DNA from: Saprospiraceae bacterium
Lineage (GTDB): Bacteria > Bacteroidota > Bacteroidia > Chitinophagales > Saprospiraceae
Assembly: GCA_007128085.1 (NCBI GenBank)
Contig: SKYC01000339.1
Location: 1 to 14,710, forward strand
Reading direction: 5' to 3'
Length of the DNA stretch: 14,710 nt
In this document: piece by piece, positions 14,417 through 14,710 of the stretch
Position numbering within the stretch: the first letter of the stretch is position 1
How the letters are laid out: the number at the start of each line of letters is the position of its first letter
Translations under genes and position numbers: made by a program
The notes under the pieces: generated by a model
Told to the model about the DNA's origin: nothing
Databases searched by the model: none
What the model saw: the letters and a program-made list of their open reading frames with translations, nothing else

Positions 14417-14543
14417 TGTGGAAAAAACAGAATAGACTTATCCACCGATTTGTGAATAATCAGGTATTCCCTTGATTTTCAATCAACTTTATTTTCAACA
14501 ACTTTAGAAAATTTGTGGAAAAGTCTGAGGGTATTGTGGATAA
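14417..14543. other. oriC: Candidate replication origin: DnaA-box cluster
   Basis: Five 9-mers match the DnaA box TTATCCACA or its complement TGTGGATAA. They are TGTGGAAAA (14417-14425), TTATCCACC (14438-14446), TGTGAATAA (14451-14459), TGTGGAAAA (14514-14522) and the perfect TGTGGATAA (14535-14543). Four have one mismatch. Four read in the TGTGG direction and one is opposite. The stretch 14455-14513 between them is AT-rich and could be an unwinding element. recF and dciA lie nearby. dnaA itself is not seen, and a DnaA-regulated promoter or titration site is the alternative. Confidence 0.5.
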
Positions 14544-14624
14544 GTGCTCTTACTCATCGGGATAGTGACCATTTTTTTTTCGTACACTTTGCGTGCTTTG
14601 CATCTCCCTGCCAACCAGTTGCCG

Positions 14625-14675
14625 TGCCCCCCACCAATGGGGGTAAGACAAATAATTGGTGAATTGGTGGGGGCA
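14625..14675. repeat. Inverted repeat with tandem AATTGGTG
   Basis: CCCCCACCAAT (14628-14638) is perfectly inverted as ATTGGTGGGGG (14663-14673) across a 24-base centre. The arms extend to TGCC.../...GGCA if one C is bulged. AATTGGTG is also tandemly repeated at 14654-14661 and 14662-14669, so the 7-mer ATTGGTG occurs three times in both orientations. It may be a regulatory site, a transcript hairpin, or part of the neighbouring origin region. Confidence 0.6.
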
Positions 14676-14710
14676 GGTGCGGTAAAAAAAACAAGTTCCA
14701 AAAAAATGAA

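Larger units (their letters stand above)
14392..14710. other. Gene-free region with DnaA boxes and an inverted repeat
   Basis: These 319 bases to the window edge contain no convincing gene. The first part (14417-14543) is a cluster of DnaA-box-like 9-mers in AT-rich sequence. A run of nine T lies at 14572-14580, and the structured repeat follows at 14625-14675. An ATG at 14706-14708 might begin the next gene, but too few bases remain to judge. Confidence 0.6.

Noticed and set aside
14504..14701. 65-codon minus-strand open frame at the right end
   Set aside because: It overlaps the DnaA boxes and the inverted repeat, has low-complexity proline/threonine sequence, and resembles no family I know.
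1..14710. CRISPR array, tRNA, rRNA, insertion sequence or defence island
   Set aside because: No regularly spaced repeats, no cloverleaf or rRNA-like segments, and no transposase, integrase or known defence protein were found on reading both strands.

Overview
The window looks like a chromosomal segment of a member of the phylum Bacteroidota. Three things point there: a DUF6089-type outer-membrane beta-barrel protein, the neighbouring recF and DUF721/dciA genes together with a TPR-ribH pair, and upstream sequences that match the Bacteroidota promoter form TTTG-N(about 20)-TAnnTTTG with no strong Shine-Dalgarno sites. I cannot name the genus. No rRNA, tRNA, CRISPR array, transposase or phage gene was seen, so this reads as core chromosome rather than a mobile island.

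Layout. Positions 1-1659 (minus) hold a RecQ helicase cut off by the left window edge. Positions 1935-2816 (minus) encode the outer-membrane beta-barrel protein. Divergent from it is a plus-strand pair: an exported subtilisin-like protease (3078-4688) whose stop codon overlaps the start of a CsaA-like tRNA-binding protein (4688-5041). A separate plus-strand HD-domain phosphohydrolase follows (5138-5713). Convergent with it is a long minus-strand run read from right to left: recF (10656-9505), a DUF721/DciA-like gene (9344-9051), a 920-residue nucleotide-transporter-like membrane protein with a HEAT-repeat C-terminal half (8992-6230), and a stand-alone cyclic-nucleotide-binding protein (6225-5776) only four bases further on. 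A 307-base divergent spacer leads to plus-strand pdhA (10964-11992), a membrane-anchored TPR protein (12099-12788), ribH (12837-13361) and a metallo-beta-lactamase-fold hydrolase (13546-14391).

The last 319 bases contain no convincing gene. They hold five DnaA-box-like 9-mers within 127 bases, one of them a perfect consensus, around AT-rich sequence. With recF and dciA a few kilobases away, this is a candidate replication origin or DnaA-controlled region. A second structured element follows at 14625-14675: an 11-bp perfect inverted repeat overlapping a tandem 8-mer.

How the genes fit together. recQ, recF, dciA and the possible origin form a replication and repair theme. pdhA and ribH are central metabolism (acetyl-CoA and riboflavin). 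The least ordinary part is the transporter-HEAT gene followed by a separate cyclic-nucleotide sensor, with a phosphohydrolase gene converging on it. This resembles a membrane sensing or transport module and is the best candidate here for poorly described biology.
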